DNA of 64,000 nt from Amborella trichopoda (Eukaryota; Streptophyta; Magnoliopsida; Amborellales; Amborellaceae). Of the stretch, positions 12,338 through 23,224 are shown in pieces. Each line of letters begins with the position of its first letter. Positions within the stretch are counted from its first letter, which is position 1. Location: contig NW_006499973.1 of NCBI RefSeq assembly GCF_000471905.2, positions 1,508,325 through 1,572,324 of the forward strand. Direction: 5' to 3'. The notes beneath the pieces were generated by a model, which was not told the origin of the DNA, did no database searches, and saw nothing but the letters and a program-made list of their open reading frames with translations. Position numbers and translations under genes: made by a program.

Positions 12338-12539
12338 ATTTTCTTGTAGTTTATTAGGAAGTGAATCACGGTATTTTAGGTAGAGGATGCGCCTCGAAGA
12401 TTTACTCAATTACCCATCAAGTGGCTAATAGATTTTCCACTCTTCACTGTGTGTAATAGATATCCTATAAGAAACATGATATTCTTATTTTTTTTGGAAA
12501 ATCTCTGGTAATTTGTTTTTTTTATTTCCTTACTATTAG

Positions 12540-12616
12540 GGGCCGTTTGCGTACCTGAAAATCTATTACGTGACAATAGATTATAAGGAAATATGACATT
12601 TTCCACTGTTTGGGTA
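12540..12616 (+). repeat. Foldback inverted repeat B, left arm
   Basis: GGGGCCGTTTGCGTACCTG, then AAAATCTATTACGTGACAAT, then AAATATGACATTTTCC and TGTTTGGGT. The reverse complement of 14391-14467 shows the same order with scattered substitutions. The terminal GCCGTTTG...ACCTG block is shared with repeat A, so the two are related. Confidence 0.75.
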
Positions 12617-13085
12617 CACTTAATCTAAAATCTATTACGTGACAATAGATTACAAGGAAATATGACATTTCCACTGTTTGTGTTTGGGTACACTTAATTT
12701 TAAGGAAATGGAAAGAGATTACGTGAGATTCCCCAAAAATCAAAGGAAATATCACATTTCCATGGTTTGTGTCTGGGTACACTTAATCTTAAGGAAATGG
12801 AAAGAGATTACATGAGATTCCCAAAAATGAAAGGAAATATGACATTTCCATGGTTTGTGTTTGGGTACACTTAATCTTAGGAAATGAAAAGAGATTACGT
12901 GAGATTCCCCAAAAATCAAATCAATAAATCCTCTATTTGTTTGGCTTTGTTTGTTTGGGTACACTTAATCTTAAAGAAATGGAAAGAGAGAGATTCCCCA
13001 AAAATCAAATCAATAAATCCTCTATTTATTTGGTTATACTTAATCGTAAGAAAATGAAAGGAGATTACGCCAGATTCCCAAAAAA
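12600..13085 (+). repeat. Tandem array, unit ~90 bp, ~5 copies
   Basis: The unit contains AAGGAAATATGACATTTCCA, TGGTTTGTGTTTGGGTACAC, TTAATCTTAAGGAAATGGAA, AGAGATTACGTGAGATTCCC and CAAAAATCA. Copies start near 12605, 12655, 12745, 12830 and 12950, the later ones shortened. It grows out of the left arm of repeat B, which has the same GGAAATATGACATTT core. Confidence 0.85.
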
Positions 13086-13159
13086 TGAGAAAATTCGTGA
13101 TAAGTGAAATCTATTACGAGAGTGACTGGTTATTTTGAGAAATATTTGGTGTGCGTTTT

Positions 13160-13320
13160 TGCCAACCCTATTCCTGATTAAAAAAATCTTCAAGTCTCTC
13201 TATCTATCCTATTCCTGATTAAAAAAATCTTCTAAGCTGTCTCTCTGCCTACCCTATTTCTGATTAAAAAAATATTCTAAGCTCTCTCTGCCTACCCTAT
13301 TTATAAGCTATCTCTCTTTA
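13160..13320. repeat. Tandem repeat, unit ~50 bp, 3 copies
   Basis: CCCTATT(C/T)CTGATTAAAA, then AAAATCTTCTAAGC and TCTCTCTGCCTA, repeated three times with small length differences. Confidence 0.85.
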
Positions 13321-13344
13321 TAATAAGGTGATCCCTCTTTTTTT

Positions 13345-13605
13345 AAGCTCGGCTCGTACCCTTATCTGAAAGCATCAGCTGTCATATAAAAATAAAAATA
13401 AAAGTAAAAATTAGTAATCAGTGATACAACACAATCATAATAAAAAATTTCACACAACATAATGTAATCCATCCCTTTTTAAGCTCGTCACTTCATTTGA
13501 AGACATCAGTGTTATATAAAAATAAAAATAATAAAAACAAAAATCAGTAATCAATGATAAATTACACAACACAATCATAATAAAAAATTTCACAACGTAA
13601 TCCGT
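13345..13605. repeat. Tandem duplication, unit ~125 bp
   Basis: Each copy runs from a GAAGACATCAG/GAAAGCATCAG block through TATAAAAATAAAAATAA, AGTAATCA.TGATA and CAACACAATCATAATAAAAA to AATTTCACA. The duplicated stretches are about 13365-13465 and 13495-13605. Confidence 0.85.
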
Positions 13606-14049
13606 ATAAGAGATTACTGAAATCTCAATTGAAATAACATACCTCTTTAGCCTCTTCCAATACCTCAAAATTTTATACTGCTATTACCAAACTTTCTAGT
13701 TTACTAATCAAACTTCTTTCTATTTTTTAACTCGTACCCTTAGTATCATAAATTTATCGTTTATTTGAAATTATATAGAGAGACATTTGAAAGACTTCTA
13801 TAAAAAATAAATAAAAATAAGGCTTATCATAATAAGATCATATTATTCCAATCATATTGTTCCAATGATTTATCAGGTTGAAACCAGTGTTATGTTAGAA
13901 AATATGTGATTGCATATAAGTGCCAAAGGCACTTAAAATAAGTAGGAAATAGTGTCATGACTGCAAAATGATACAAGTTATTATTATAAAATATTTTTGG
14001 AATCGTAATAATGTTATTATTAGAAATCTTTTTGGAATGGTGTGATGAT

Positions 14050-14200
14050 GATTTTAATTCAGTATTTTAGTGGAATTTTGTGACAAAAAAAAAGGAAATG
14101 ATAATTCTGCATTTTAGTAGAATTTTGTGACAAAAAAAGAAGGAAATGATAATTCTGCATTTTAATGAAATTTTGTGGCAAAAAGGAAAGAAATGATAGT
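14050..14200. repeat. Tandem repeat, unit ~50 bp, 3 copies
   Basis: Three successive copies of ATTTTAGTAGAATTTTGTGA, CAAAAAAAGAAGGAAATGAT, AATTCTGC with a few changes. Confidence 0.9.
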
Positions 14201-14221
14201 TTATAGGCACGTACCGATAAA

Positions 14222-14385
14222 ATGTTGGAAATGCATTTCCTATATTTCTTCTAGACATAGCTAAACAATAACAATGTATTTCCCAGGTTGCATCTAAATA
14301 CTACCCAAACAGTAACAATCCAGTAATGTATTACGCCAATAATATATTTTACGGACAATATATTTTCAGGTATCCAAACGGCCCT
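14222..14385 (-). repeat. Foldback inverted repeat A, right arm
   Basis: Reverse complement of the 10980-11165 arm, ending on the plus strand with CAGGTATCCAAACGGCCCTA. The two arms bracket about 3.4 kb without any coding sequence I can recognise. Confidence 0.8.
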
Positions 14386-14390
14386 AAGCG

Positions 14391-14467
14391 CACCCAAACA
14401 ATCAAAATGTCATATTTCGGTGTAATCTATTTTCATGTAATAGATTTCCAGGTCCCAAACAACCACT
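14391..14467 (-). repeat. Foldback inverted repeat B, right arm
   Basis: Reverse complement of the arm at 12540-12616, directly abutting right arm A. The arms therefore occur in the interleaved order A, B, A', B'. Confidence 0.75.
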
Positions 14468-14610
14468 AAAAGAACATATTAAAGAGAGTACATAGAGAGA
14501 GAAATAATATTAGAGAGCGATAGATAAGTACATGCATATTTTAGGAAAAGAGAGAAAGCCATCTCTCACCCGTATCTTAAAATCTACTCTTACTATTTTC
14601 TCACCTACCT

Positions 14611-14656
14611 ACCTCACCGCGGTTTGAGTTCATACCTCACCGCGGTTTGAGTTCAT
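14611..14656. repeat. Exact tandem duplication of 23 bp
   Basis: ACCTCACCGCGGTTTGAGTT plus CAT occurs twice, head to tail, without a mismatch. Confidence 0.97.
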
Positions 14657-15639
14657 GGGATAAGCATGGGCTATTGCCCTCTTAGATCAATGAACGAAAG
14701 CCTTCCGGCTGTCCAGTAGTGTTGTTTGAATTTGGCCCTCTCTCTAAACTCAAGATCTCACCTAGACTCTCCTGAAAACTGCTAATGAAATCTAAATATA
14801 ATCTACTCCTCTTTGATATGCTTATTATGGGTAAATGACTCTAGTTTTGGGGGTAGAGTAGTAGGAGAAATAAGTTAGAGAGAAGAGAAAGAAGAGAGTA
14901 AGAATAAGAACTTGATGAGGATTTATTTTAAAAGTGAGAAGAAGAAGAAGATGAAGAAAGCAAAATAAAAAGAAGTGAAGAGATGACCCAAATAAAATTA
15001 GATAGCCTCTTGGCGTAACCTCTCTTAAGAGGTATTATCAGAGACAAGGAAAAGCATCAGGCTTGAAGCCTTGGTACCCGAAGGATTTGGAAAGTAAAGT
15101 TACAAGATTGAACCTATGACTATCACTAAACCAAAGAGCCTTCTAAACGTGATCAAGGGAGAGAAGACAGTGAAAGAGAAATAGAGAGAGAGAAAGATGA
15201 AAGTCTCTCACAACCCAAATATGGTGTGACTTGGTGGTTAGAGTTGTGAAAGGTTAGAACTCTAAAGAAAGTTGACTCAGGATGACTCAACCCGAGTGTA
15301 AGAGAATTAGTATCTCTTATGACTCGACTTCATTGTACTAGCTGATGGGTAGAGTAGCAATCTAAAAGTTAGAACCCTAAGACACTATCTCAGGATGACT
15401 GCGAATCGAGTGCTCAAGAAGTGAAAGAAGCAACAAGCAAAGGGAGAAATAAAGAGACAATGAAATAAAAACAAAGTAAAATGGGTGAGAAGTTAACGTG
15501 TGATCTAGAGAGAAGAGAGTGTTTAAAATGAGAGAAAATGGGATAAATGAGTTCAAGGGATGATGGACCCGCCTATGGTGCGGGTCCGGACTTTAAGGGG
15601 AGATGTGGGAATAAAGGATGTGAGAGAATGAAGGGTGGA

Positions 15640-15990
15640 TAGGGCTAGTATGAGAATGGGGTGAATAGAGGAGTGTGATGAGAGTAGGGCAACTAAGAGT
15701 GTGAAAGTAGGGTGGATAGGGCAGTAGTGAGAGTAGGGCAGATAGGGGTGTGTGAGGGTAGGGCGTAAAGGTGTGTGTGAAGGTAGGGTGGATATGGGAG
15801 TATGTGAGGGTAGGGCGGATAGGGGAGTATGTGATAGTAGGGAGGATAGGGGGGTATATAAAGGTACAGTGGATAGGGGTGTATGTGAGGGTAGGGCAGA
15901 TAGGGTAGAGGAGAGAAGAGAGGGGCGGATAAGGTATATGAGAGAAGAGAGGGGCAGATAGAGAGTGGAAGAGAGGGGTGAATAGAAGGG
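15640..15990. repeat. 27-bp minisatellite
   Basis: The unit is roughly AGTATGTGAGGGTAGGGCGG plus ATAGGGG, repeated about a dozen times with substitutions. Because 27 is a multiple of three, long frames stay open on both strands (for example 15553-16173 minus). I treat these as artefacts of the repeat. Confidence 0.9.
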
Positions 15991-15994
15991 AGAG

Positions 15995-16420
15995 AGATTA
16001 GGGGTGGATGGAGAGAAAATGAGAGAGAGGAGAAGAAGAGAGCAAAAAAAAGAGAAAGAGAGGAAGAGAAGCCGAGCCCACCCTAGGCGTGGGTCTGTGA
16101 CTTCCTGGACGAGAGAAAGATGGGATAAGCGAAGAGAAAGAGATAAAGAAAGAGGGGGGGTGCTCGGACCCACCCTAGGTCTAAGAGAGTGAGAGAGAAG
16201 AGAGAATGAGAGAAAGAAGACAGAGGGAGGAAAAAGAGAGAAGAGATAGAGAAAGAGAGAAGTGAGAGAATGAGAGAAAAAGAGAAATAAGAGAGAGGGA
16301 GAGAGAAAGAGAGAGGAGAGGGAGAAAGAGAGAAATAAGAGAGAGGAACGAGAAAAGAGAGAAATAAGAGAGAGGAGAGAGAAATAAGAGAGAGGAGAGA
16401 GAAAAAGAGAGGCGAGAGAG
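15995..16420. repeat. GA-rich low-complexity tract
   Basis: GAGA and GAAA runs are broken by two islands containing CCCACCCTAGGCGTGGGTC-like palindromes (about 16075-16100 and 16165-16185). Another GA-rich unit, AGAGAGAAATAAGAGAGAGG, is repeated at 16320-16410. Confidence 0.9.
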
Positions 16421-16970
16421 TGGACCTAGAATAGTCTTGAGCCTAGGTGCACCTTCATCGGTCCCTTTACATGCACATAAGAGATAGGTCTTAGTCTTGG
16501 TGGGTTAACACTAGGGTCCAAGGCCTAGGTATATAGTTTAGGTAAGTTAGGTTGAGGTGTGGTGTATAAGAACTCGGGTGTATGGTATAGGGTAGGGTGT
16601 AGGATAAGTAGGATAGGCTAAGGTATATGATATACTATGGTGTATGGTGTAAGCTACGGTGTAGGCAAGCTAAGGTAGGGTGTACGGAGTATGGAGTAGG
16701 GTTGGAAGCTAGGGATTCTAAGGTGTATGGAAGCTAAGAATCCTAGAACATATGGAATTGGGGGTTGAAAATCCTAAAGGAATTAGAATTTTGGGATTCT
16801 AGGGAGTGAGGGGTTCTAAAGGTATTTTTATCTCTATGGAAATTGTTTCTCTCTCCTCTCCTCTTGAGTCTTGAACTTGAAAGCAAAGCAAAAGAACAAG
16901 AAAGAATTCCAAGAGCTTAATTCCCAGTGACTAAGAGTTTAAGAGAGAGAATTACAAATGGCTTGAGTTC

Positions 16971-16980
16971 TTTATATAGA
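16971..16980 (-). promoter_or_regulatory. TATA box of the 15.0-18.3 kb LTR-like block
   Basis: The minus strand reads TCTATATAAA in a context identical over ten bases to the TATA boxes of both Tat-2 LTRs. A gypsy-type LTR promoter would fire toward lower coordinates. Confidence 0.5.
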
Positions 16981-18278
16981 GCAACCACAAAACAATGGTG
17001 GAATGCTTAAAAAGTACCAAAATTGTCAAAAGTAGACATTTTATGAATTAAAATATTAATCCTATTTTTGGACCAAATAACCAAAATGTCCCTAATCATT
17101 TTTCAACAATTTACAAAACCATCCCTCCATGAGGAGCCTCTTGCCATTATTAGATCTTGGGAGCTTTTCTGAACGCTTACGGTGGTAATTCGGGCAATCA
17201 ATCATTGTAGCATCGATGCTTGAACTATTGCGCTTGTTTTAATACCCTTTTATCATCTTGAAACAGATTTTTAAGGAAGAACCCAAAATCCGACCAAGTC
17301 CATAAACTTTGTGATTCTTTGACCACCAATCCGACAAGATCCATGACGCTCCAAGCCTTCCTTCATTTTGATCACAAATTGAAGATGACACTATCACGAT
17401 CATTTTGTGATAAATTTTGTCCACTTTGGTCTCCGTTTGAGCACGTTCTAATTTTGGGAAGTTGTTGGAAAATGAGATTTTGACAACCGAAAAAGTAATT
17501 CCGACCTCCGATCATACATAAAAATTATATCAAAATGTAACTCTTAGAAGCACGGTCGCAATGGACCCATACTTTCGACAATTCGACATCGGGATCTTGA
17601 ATTATGGCCTCTCAAAGAATTGGATGTTTTTTTTATTTATAAAATCTGAATATTCATGTTTCGAGTCCATCTTCTCTTTAGAAATTCTCTCGTTCTGAGC
17701 CACGCCATGATGCGTGCCATATGTCAAAATGAGCGTATCATCGAGATCTACCTCGTATCCGAATTTAAGCTTGATTGGACTCAAAATGAGTGAGTTATGA
17801 GAATATGAAGTTTATCCTGAAATGATAAAACACAGTTTTCGTTTCACCGAGGCTGCACCACAATAGTGTAAAACCCACCATTTAATGGTAAGTTAGGCCC
17901 AGAATGGTCCCAGAGTGTTCGATTGAGCCGAAATTTGGTATTTGGGGGTTTTTCGACATTCTAGATCCAATGACAATAGTTTGATGCTGTTTTGAGGCGA
18001 ATATGAACTGGATTTGAAAACTAAGTTTCGTCTTGATCATATCAAAACTCGTCTGAATGCAACGACACTTTGTGGGTATCCTTAGGGTATCCAAAAATAC
18101 CCTATCATGTAATTTGAGGCCATTCTGATACTTCTTCAGAGGTCGTCCAATTTCAGGCTTATTGTTATAGTGTTCCCGTGGTCTAGTTGGTCTTGGGCAC
18201 CAGCAGGACCAAGTTATTATCGGCTCTCTCCCCTTATTCACCCCGGGGATATAAATACGTCAAAAAATATGTATAACA

Positions 18279-20131
18279 ACTTTCCTCGTTGAATGTTACT
18301 CTTCGAGAGAAGCGAGAAGTGTAACATTAAGAACAAAATCTCGCCAAAGCTCATCTTTTGAATCCTTAGGAAGGCGCATTTATTATCTCTAAACAATATT
18401 TTTCTTCTCGATCATCAGCATCAACACGATCCTTGAGGGGAAGATCGTGCAAATCTTCTTCCTTGAGGGATGACGAAAGTGGATTCTAATGATTGGGGGC
18501 CTTTTAAGGGCTTGATAAACTCAATACTACTAGAATCCGTTTTCTAGGGAGCGTGCTGACCGGGTGCCTTGTGAAAGGGTTTACTTTCCCAACTAAAAAA
18601 TACTTCCTAATGAGCCAATTGATGGGTTTCTTTGGGGCTTAATCTCAATCCAATGGTATTTTTTGTTCTAACAACTAAGGGCCTTGCTTAAGGGCTTCCT
18701 TCCTAATATTATCAAAATCCAGGTGTGTCTGATAATTGAGGGTCTTGCTTGGAGACTTCCTTCCCAATCTGTCAAATTTTTCTTTAAATGGCTAGTGGCA
18801 GAGGGCTTTACTTATGGGCATCCTTCCCTTTTTTACACTAAACCTTTGGAGAATCTTTTGAAAGTCTAGCAGCGGGGGCCTTTTAAGGGCTTCCTTCCCT
18901 TTTTACACTGAACCTTTGATCTGTCTATGTTGTTTTAGATGGACAACCGAAAAGAGCCCTTAATAAGGTACATGAACTGCTTCACCAGGACTTGGACTGA
19001 TGGCGCATGGGATATCTCTTTGGGGGCTTACACCCAATATAACGGACTTAGTCAGTGGCTCTTTGGTGGCCGTCCTGAAAGTTTAAACCTATCGAAAATG
19101 GGAGCCTTAGTCAGATGGTCTCTTGGGGGCTTACACCCAATATACCAGGCTTAGTCAAGGGTGCTTTGGTAGCCATTCTGAAAGTCTAAATCTATCGGCA
19201 ATGGGGGCCTTAGTAAGACACTTACCTTCGGAACCAGGGAATCGATTCAGGATAGGCAATCACTTGCCTTATAAGAACTTCTATCTCGAACTATCAACGC
19301 GTTATTCCTATGTTTTTAGGTTAAGTCTTGGATTGGAGAATCTCTTCAATAAATGGCTATCTTGATTTGTCATTTTGATAATTCTTCTGATCTTCAGGGG
19401 CCCTTTAACAAGGCTGGCACGAGTTACTGGACTTTTTTAAGCTCTTTTTTTTTTTTATGGCAAGGTACCCATGAGAGGTATTCATTCCTAAATCACCAAA
19501 CTTTTGTTGTAATTAGTTGAATCCCCCTTAGTCAAATGCTGCATCAACCTGTTTATTAGTCCAGCGCCCTTTCGAGTTTTCACCTGAACTAGATAGAAGT
19601 GGCACCGCAGAACGTTTTCACCAACTTCTTATTTTATTGAGGCTCTTTTACCTATGACTTAGAGGTCACGTCCACCTTTTATTTCCATTTTTACTCATGG
19701 CGCCCTTTTGAGCTTTCACCATGCCCACTTTTTTATTTTTAGTACACTGTTAGTCATAGCTTCATGGCCATGCACATCTTTCATTTTTACTCTAGATGCC
19801 CTTTCGGGTTTTCAGTATGCCCAATTTTTATTTTTTTTTAGCAAGCTTACTCATAGCTTCATGGCTATGTCAGCCTAAAGCTCTTACTTTTGCTCATGAC
19901 GATCCTTATCAGATGCTCATCATGCCCAGCTTCTTTCTTTTTGAAAGAAGAACCTTCTCCTTGATGATGCATATGATAGAGGGATTATACCTGTACAAGG
20001 CTCACTGAGGTAATAAATACCATGGGAAAGCTTTTATTAGGGAAGTAAACACTGTTGGCGATGTCTTTGGGTTATGCAAGGTGATAAGTAGCTCACACTT
20101 GCCGTGGTATTAGGTGACCCAGTAGATAACT
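18279..20131. mobile_element. Non-coding internal retroelement DNA, left part
   Basis: Begins with a possible polypurine tract on the minus strand (18279-18291). It holds degenerate repeats of GGGGGCCTT..AAGGGCTTCC near 18490-18900. A direct duplication of about 105 bp at 19012-19215 is built on GGGGGCTTACACCCAATATA. Motifs of the type GCCCTTTCGGGTTTTCA.TATGCCCA at 19570-19900 also occur at 38995-39165 beside the Tat-1 pol end. No coding frame is supported. Confidence 0.5.
20127..20131 (+). other. Target-site duplication (left) of the solo LTR
   Basis: TAACT directly before the TG terminus at 20132; matches 23220-23224 exactly. Confidence 0.85.
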
Positions 20132-20684
20132 TGTAAGGACCACGATTTCCCGGCCACGAAAACACATACGGCGACATGAGTCTGATATGAGTAAAGGGGG
20201 AAGCTTATTGCCGCGTGTCAAGGAAGTATCACCATCCATAAAAGGTAACACTGTGCTTAAAGAAAGAGAAGACTAACGCCGCGTGTGAAAGGTCATCGCC
20301 GTCTGAGGCATCGTCTGTGAAGAGACAAGGGGCATCGTCGTCTGTGAAAAGAAAGGAGCAACACCGCGGGCACAATGCCGCACATGAAAGGGGGAGAAAG
20401 AGGCAGTGCCGTGAGTGTATAAGAAGAAGAAGAAAGTTTCATAACCGGTAGTAAGAAGGAGTAAAATGGACTAGTACCGTGCATGTTAGCAGTGTGCGTG
20501 TAGCACCATACGTACAGCGTTGTGCGTGTAGTGCCGTGTGTGTCACTCTACCTTCCAGATACATGCTACTACACACGCCACTTGTCCTTGTGCATGTGTG
20601 GTACTTACCACTTGTCCAGCTTTGGACTGCCACCCAGCCAACAGGGTACTTAAGTACCCTCCTTCCCCCTCCACTGCCATTCAT

Positions 20685-20688
<4 letters not shown>

Positions 20689-20722
<34 letters not shown>
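20689..20722. repeat. CT microsatellite inside the solo LTR
   Basis: A CT dinucleotide run shortly after a CTTAAGTACCCTCC segment. A similar pyrimidine run occurs in the unrelated 24.5-26.7 kb LTR. Confidence 0.95.
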
Positions 20723-20723
<1 letters not shown>

Positions 20724-21047
20724 AGAGCTAACATTATAGTCATTGGAAGCTCACTGCTATCTCACTATTGGAGCCTTGTAAGAAGCTTGAGAAGGATTGT
20801 AATCGAGGACTTGAAGGCATCATTGTTGATTAAGTAAGTGGATCTGCCACCCCTGCATCAAGTTTATAGAAGCATGAAATTGAATGCCTATAAGCATGGA
20901 TTAGGTGATAAAGAACAAATGTGTATAGTGATTTTATGTACCTGTCTACTGAACGGATGCCTCTGTTTTATGGTTAGTTTTGATGTTAAGAAGGGGTCTA
21001 TTGCTCACAAAAATCTATAAAAACATGCCTATATATGTTTAAACAAA

Positions 21048-21930
21048 TGGACCTGATTCTATGTTAATATCTACTGTGGAGTGAAAGTTATTAAGTGTTT
21101 CATGAAGCATGCCCAGTGACATGGTGAATTTCCAGGAACTTACAGGTTTTTGTATTAAGTATTTGGATAGCCAAATAAGGTCCAAATGACTTTAAATCAC
21201 TGCCATTGGAAAAATATCCGTGTCTATCAAATGTTCATGTTTGAATTTTTCTCAAATTCTTTATGCATGAAGAATTATGCTTTAAAAATGTGCACGTAGA
21301 TCACTGTTGACAGATTTAGTAAATTTTCAGAACTGGTGTCGCAATTATCACGAATTTTGACTGACCAAATGGAGTTTGTTTTCTCCTAACCACTGCTATT
21401 TCAAAGATATCTAAGTATTCTTAAAATCACATGTTGAACGCATTTCGAAATTCCTTTTGGATGGAAAGTTATGCCATTATTTGTGAAAGTATGTCACTGT
21501 GGACATATTTTATTAAAGTTCAGAACTGTCATTTTGGTTGTCAGGAACTTTTGAGTAACCAAATGGAGTCCGAATGATTTCAAACAGCTATTGTTGAAAT
21601 GTCAAACAACTATTGTTGAAAACATATATTTTTATAGTCGAACTTTGGTTTTGGAACTACCTTGAAATGCCTCATGAATTGAAAGTTACAACTGCATTAA
21701 GTGAGACATGTCACTGTCTCAGGTACACAGCAGGAAATAGATGCTGAACCCTAATTATATTACACTTTTGAAGGGACAAACGGGTCCAATTGCTTTCAAA
21801 CTACCTCCATTTGAAATATGTGTTTGTCTAGTGTAAAATTAATTTTGGAATAGTCTTCGAATTCTAAAGGAATTGAAAGTTATGACTCTATTTATGATCA
21901 GATGTCACTGCCTGAAATTACAGGAATGTG
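21048..21930 (+). repeat. Degenerate tandem repeat, unit ~195 bp, ~4.5 copies, in the solo LTR
   Basis: Copies begin at about 21171, 21366, 21558 and 21779, with a partial copy before. Shared landmarks in order are CCAAAT.(A)GG(T)CC.AATG, TTTCAAA, ACTGCCATT-like, GAAAGTTATG and ATGTCACTGT, then TTCAG(A)A(C)T-like. Copies are strongly diverged. Confidence 0.75.
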
Positions 21931-22021
21931 AGCTGTGATACTCAAATTATGATAATGATACTATCATTTTGTGATATTGCTACTATTGTTCTGTGATACT
22001 GAGAAGCCTAACTGATACTGA

Positions 22022-22342
22022 CCACTATGCAATGGATCACCCATTCGTAGTGGATATTGTTATTTTCTGACTATGAAACTGATACTGACTTTAACCGCTA
22101 CGCAATGGGCCACCCATTGATAGTGGATAATGTGATACTGTTTTATACTGTGAGATATTGTGCCACTGGCCACCACGCAATGGGACACCCATTGGTCGTT
22201 GGATACTGCTTTGTCAGCAACTGATTGACTGTACCTCGACCCCAATGATAGGAATGGGGTCGGGAAGTGAAATTGGATAATAGGGTGGGTCGCTCCCCCC
22301 AAATTTTACGAGCACTACGCATTGGGACACCCAATGATAGTG
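22022..22342 (+). repeat. Array of four hairpin-forming palindromes in the solo LTR
   Basis: Hairpins lie at 22022-22053, 22095-22126, 22170-22202 and 22313-22342. They are spaced about 73, 75 and 143 bp apart, consistent with a unit of about 73 bp and one lost copy. Each has the form C(C)(A/G)C.AC(G)CAATGGG, a three-base loop, then CCCATTG.TAGTGG. In the fourth, the core is CATTGGG with CCCAATG, a paired change that keeps the stem. Confidence 0.8.
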
Positions 22343-23219
22343 TAATGCTCTCTCGTCAAAAGGTCATAAGGAAAGGGTCTTGTCTTGCGAGCCTACTGCC
22401 TATCAAATATCCCCAAAGCGCATTGGGGACGTGTGTGTAGGGACATTACGAAGTTGGACACCCACTTGTCATTGTCCTCCCTCCTGAACGAGGGTAGAGG
22501 TTTCATGTTACAAGATTGGCTTGACCTGATCAATGAAACTTCTATTTCAAGAGTAGGCTTCTCTAGCTTTCACTCTGTGAAACTATAAACTGTTAGTCTT
22601 ACTGTCTGCTTAAAATGAAATGATGTATGATTTATGCACTGCATGTTCATGATAACTAAACTATGGTGTAAGAGTATTAAAGGACATAATAGAGGACATG
22701 TTTTTTGATATCTCTGTTAATTAGTGAGCACCGTTAGCTGTTATTACCGTTTATAGAGTTGGAATGCAAGGGTGTAGATATGCCTACGGGGCTGTTAGCT
22801 CATTCCATATTTATTCCCATGATTGTAGAGTGATAGTCTTGATCCGAATGATGGACAACGGGCTTGGATGTCGAATGTGTGAAGCTCAGAGTTTTCGAGC
22901 AAGGATCCTGCAGAAGTGTTTCATAGTAGGTGTTTAGTAGCTGTGCCACTGAGATGTTTTTGTGGGCCAGTAGTGCCTTGAGCTGATTGTAAATCATTTT
23001 GATGAATGAATGTACAAATAGATATGGATTTTCTTTGGGTTAATGTCTTGTTCCATGAAATGAATTTTAGTTTTATTTTCATGGTTTGCTTTGATTTCGC
23101 ACTTTTAATATGCGTTGAGCCACTCCCACTTGAGTGACGTTTGCGACCTCTGGTCGTGATCCCGCACTCTGTCGCCTTTCGATAAGATATGGTAGGGGTC
23201 AGGGGGCGGGGTCGTGACA

Positions 23220-23224
23220 TAACT
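23220..23224 (+). other. Target-site duplication (right) of the solo LTR
   Basis: TAACT directly after the CA terminus at 23219. Confidence 0.85.

Larger units (their letters stand above)
15000..18278 (-). mobile_element. LTR-like block (probable 3' LTR of a Tat-type element, minus orientation)
   Basis: Architecture parallels the well-delimited Tat-2 LTR. It has a purine-rich minisatellite portion on the left, a minus-strand TATA box at 16971-16980 in the same TTTATATAGA context, and then a segment with dispersed similarity to 49830-49980 (AGAGTGT(T/C)CGATT.AGC, GAAA.TTG, TAGATCCAATG/GGATCTAATG). The right end is ATAACA followed by ACTTTCCTCGTTG, comparable to AAACA plus ACTTGCCCCCTCG at the Tat-2 LTR end. 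TATA to right end is about 1.3 kb in both. The left boundary is inferred only from the expected LTR length. Confidence 0.5.
20132..23219 (+). mobile_element. Solo LTR, 3088 bp, with 5-bp target-site duplication
   Basis: Begins TGTAAGGACC and ends GGTCGTGACA, an imperfect inverted terminus with canonical TG...CA. The five bases immediately outside each end are TAACT (20127-20131 and 23220-23224), the expected size for an integrase-made target-site duplication. Nothing resembling gag, pol or a second LTR lies inside, so the element was reduced to one LTR by recombination. The termini suggest a Ty3/gypsy LTR; the lineage is not determined. Confidence 0.88.

Noticed and set aside
11998..12409. 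Overlapping frames on both strands
   Set aside because: They consist mostly of N from the assembly gap.
15553..16173. 206-codon minus-strand frame rich in Ser, Leu, Pro and Thr
   Set aside because: Created by a 27-bp minisatellite whose length is a multiple of three; both strands stay open and there is no domain or splice context.
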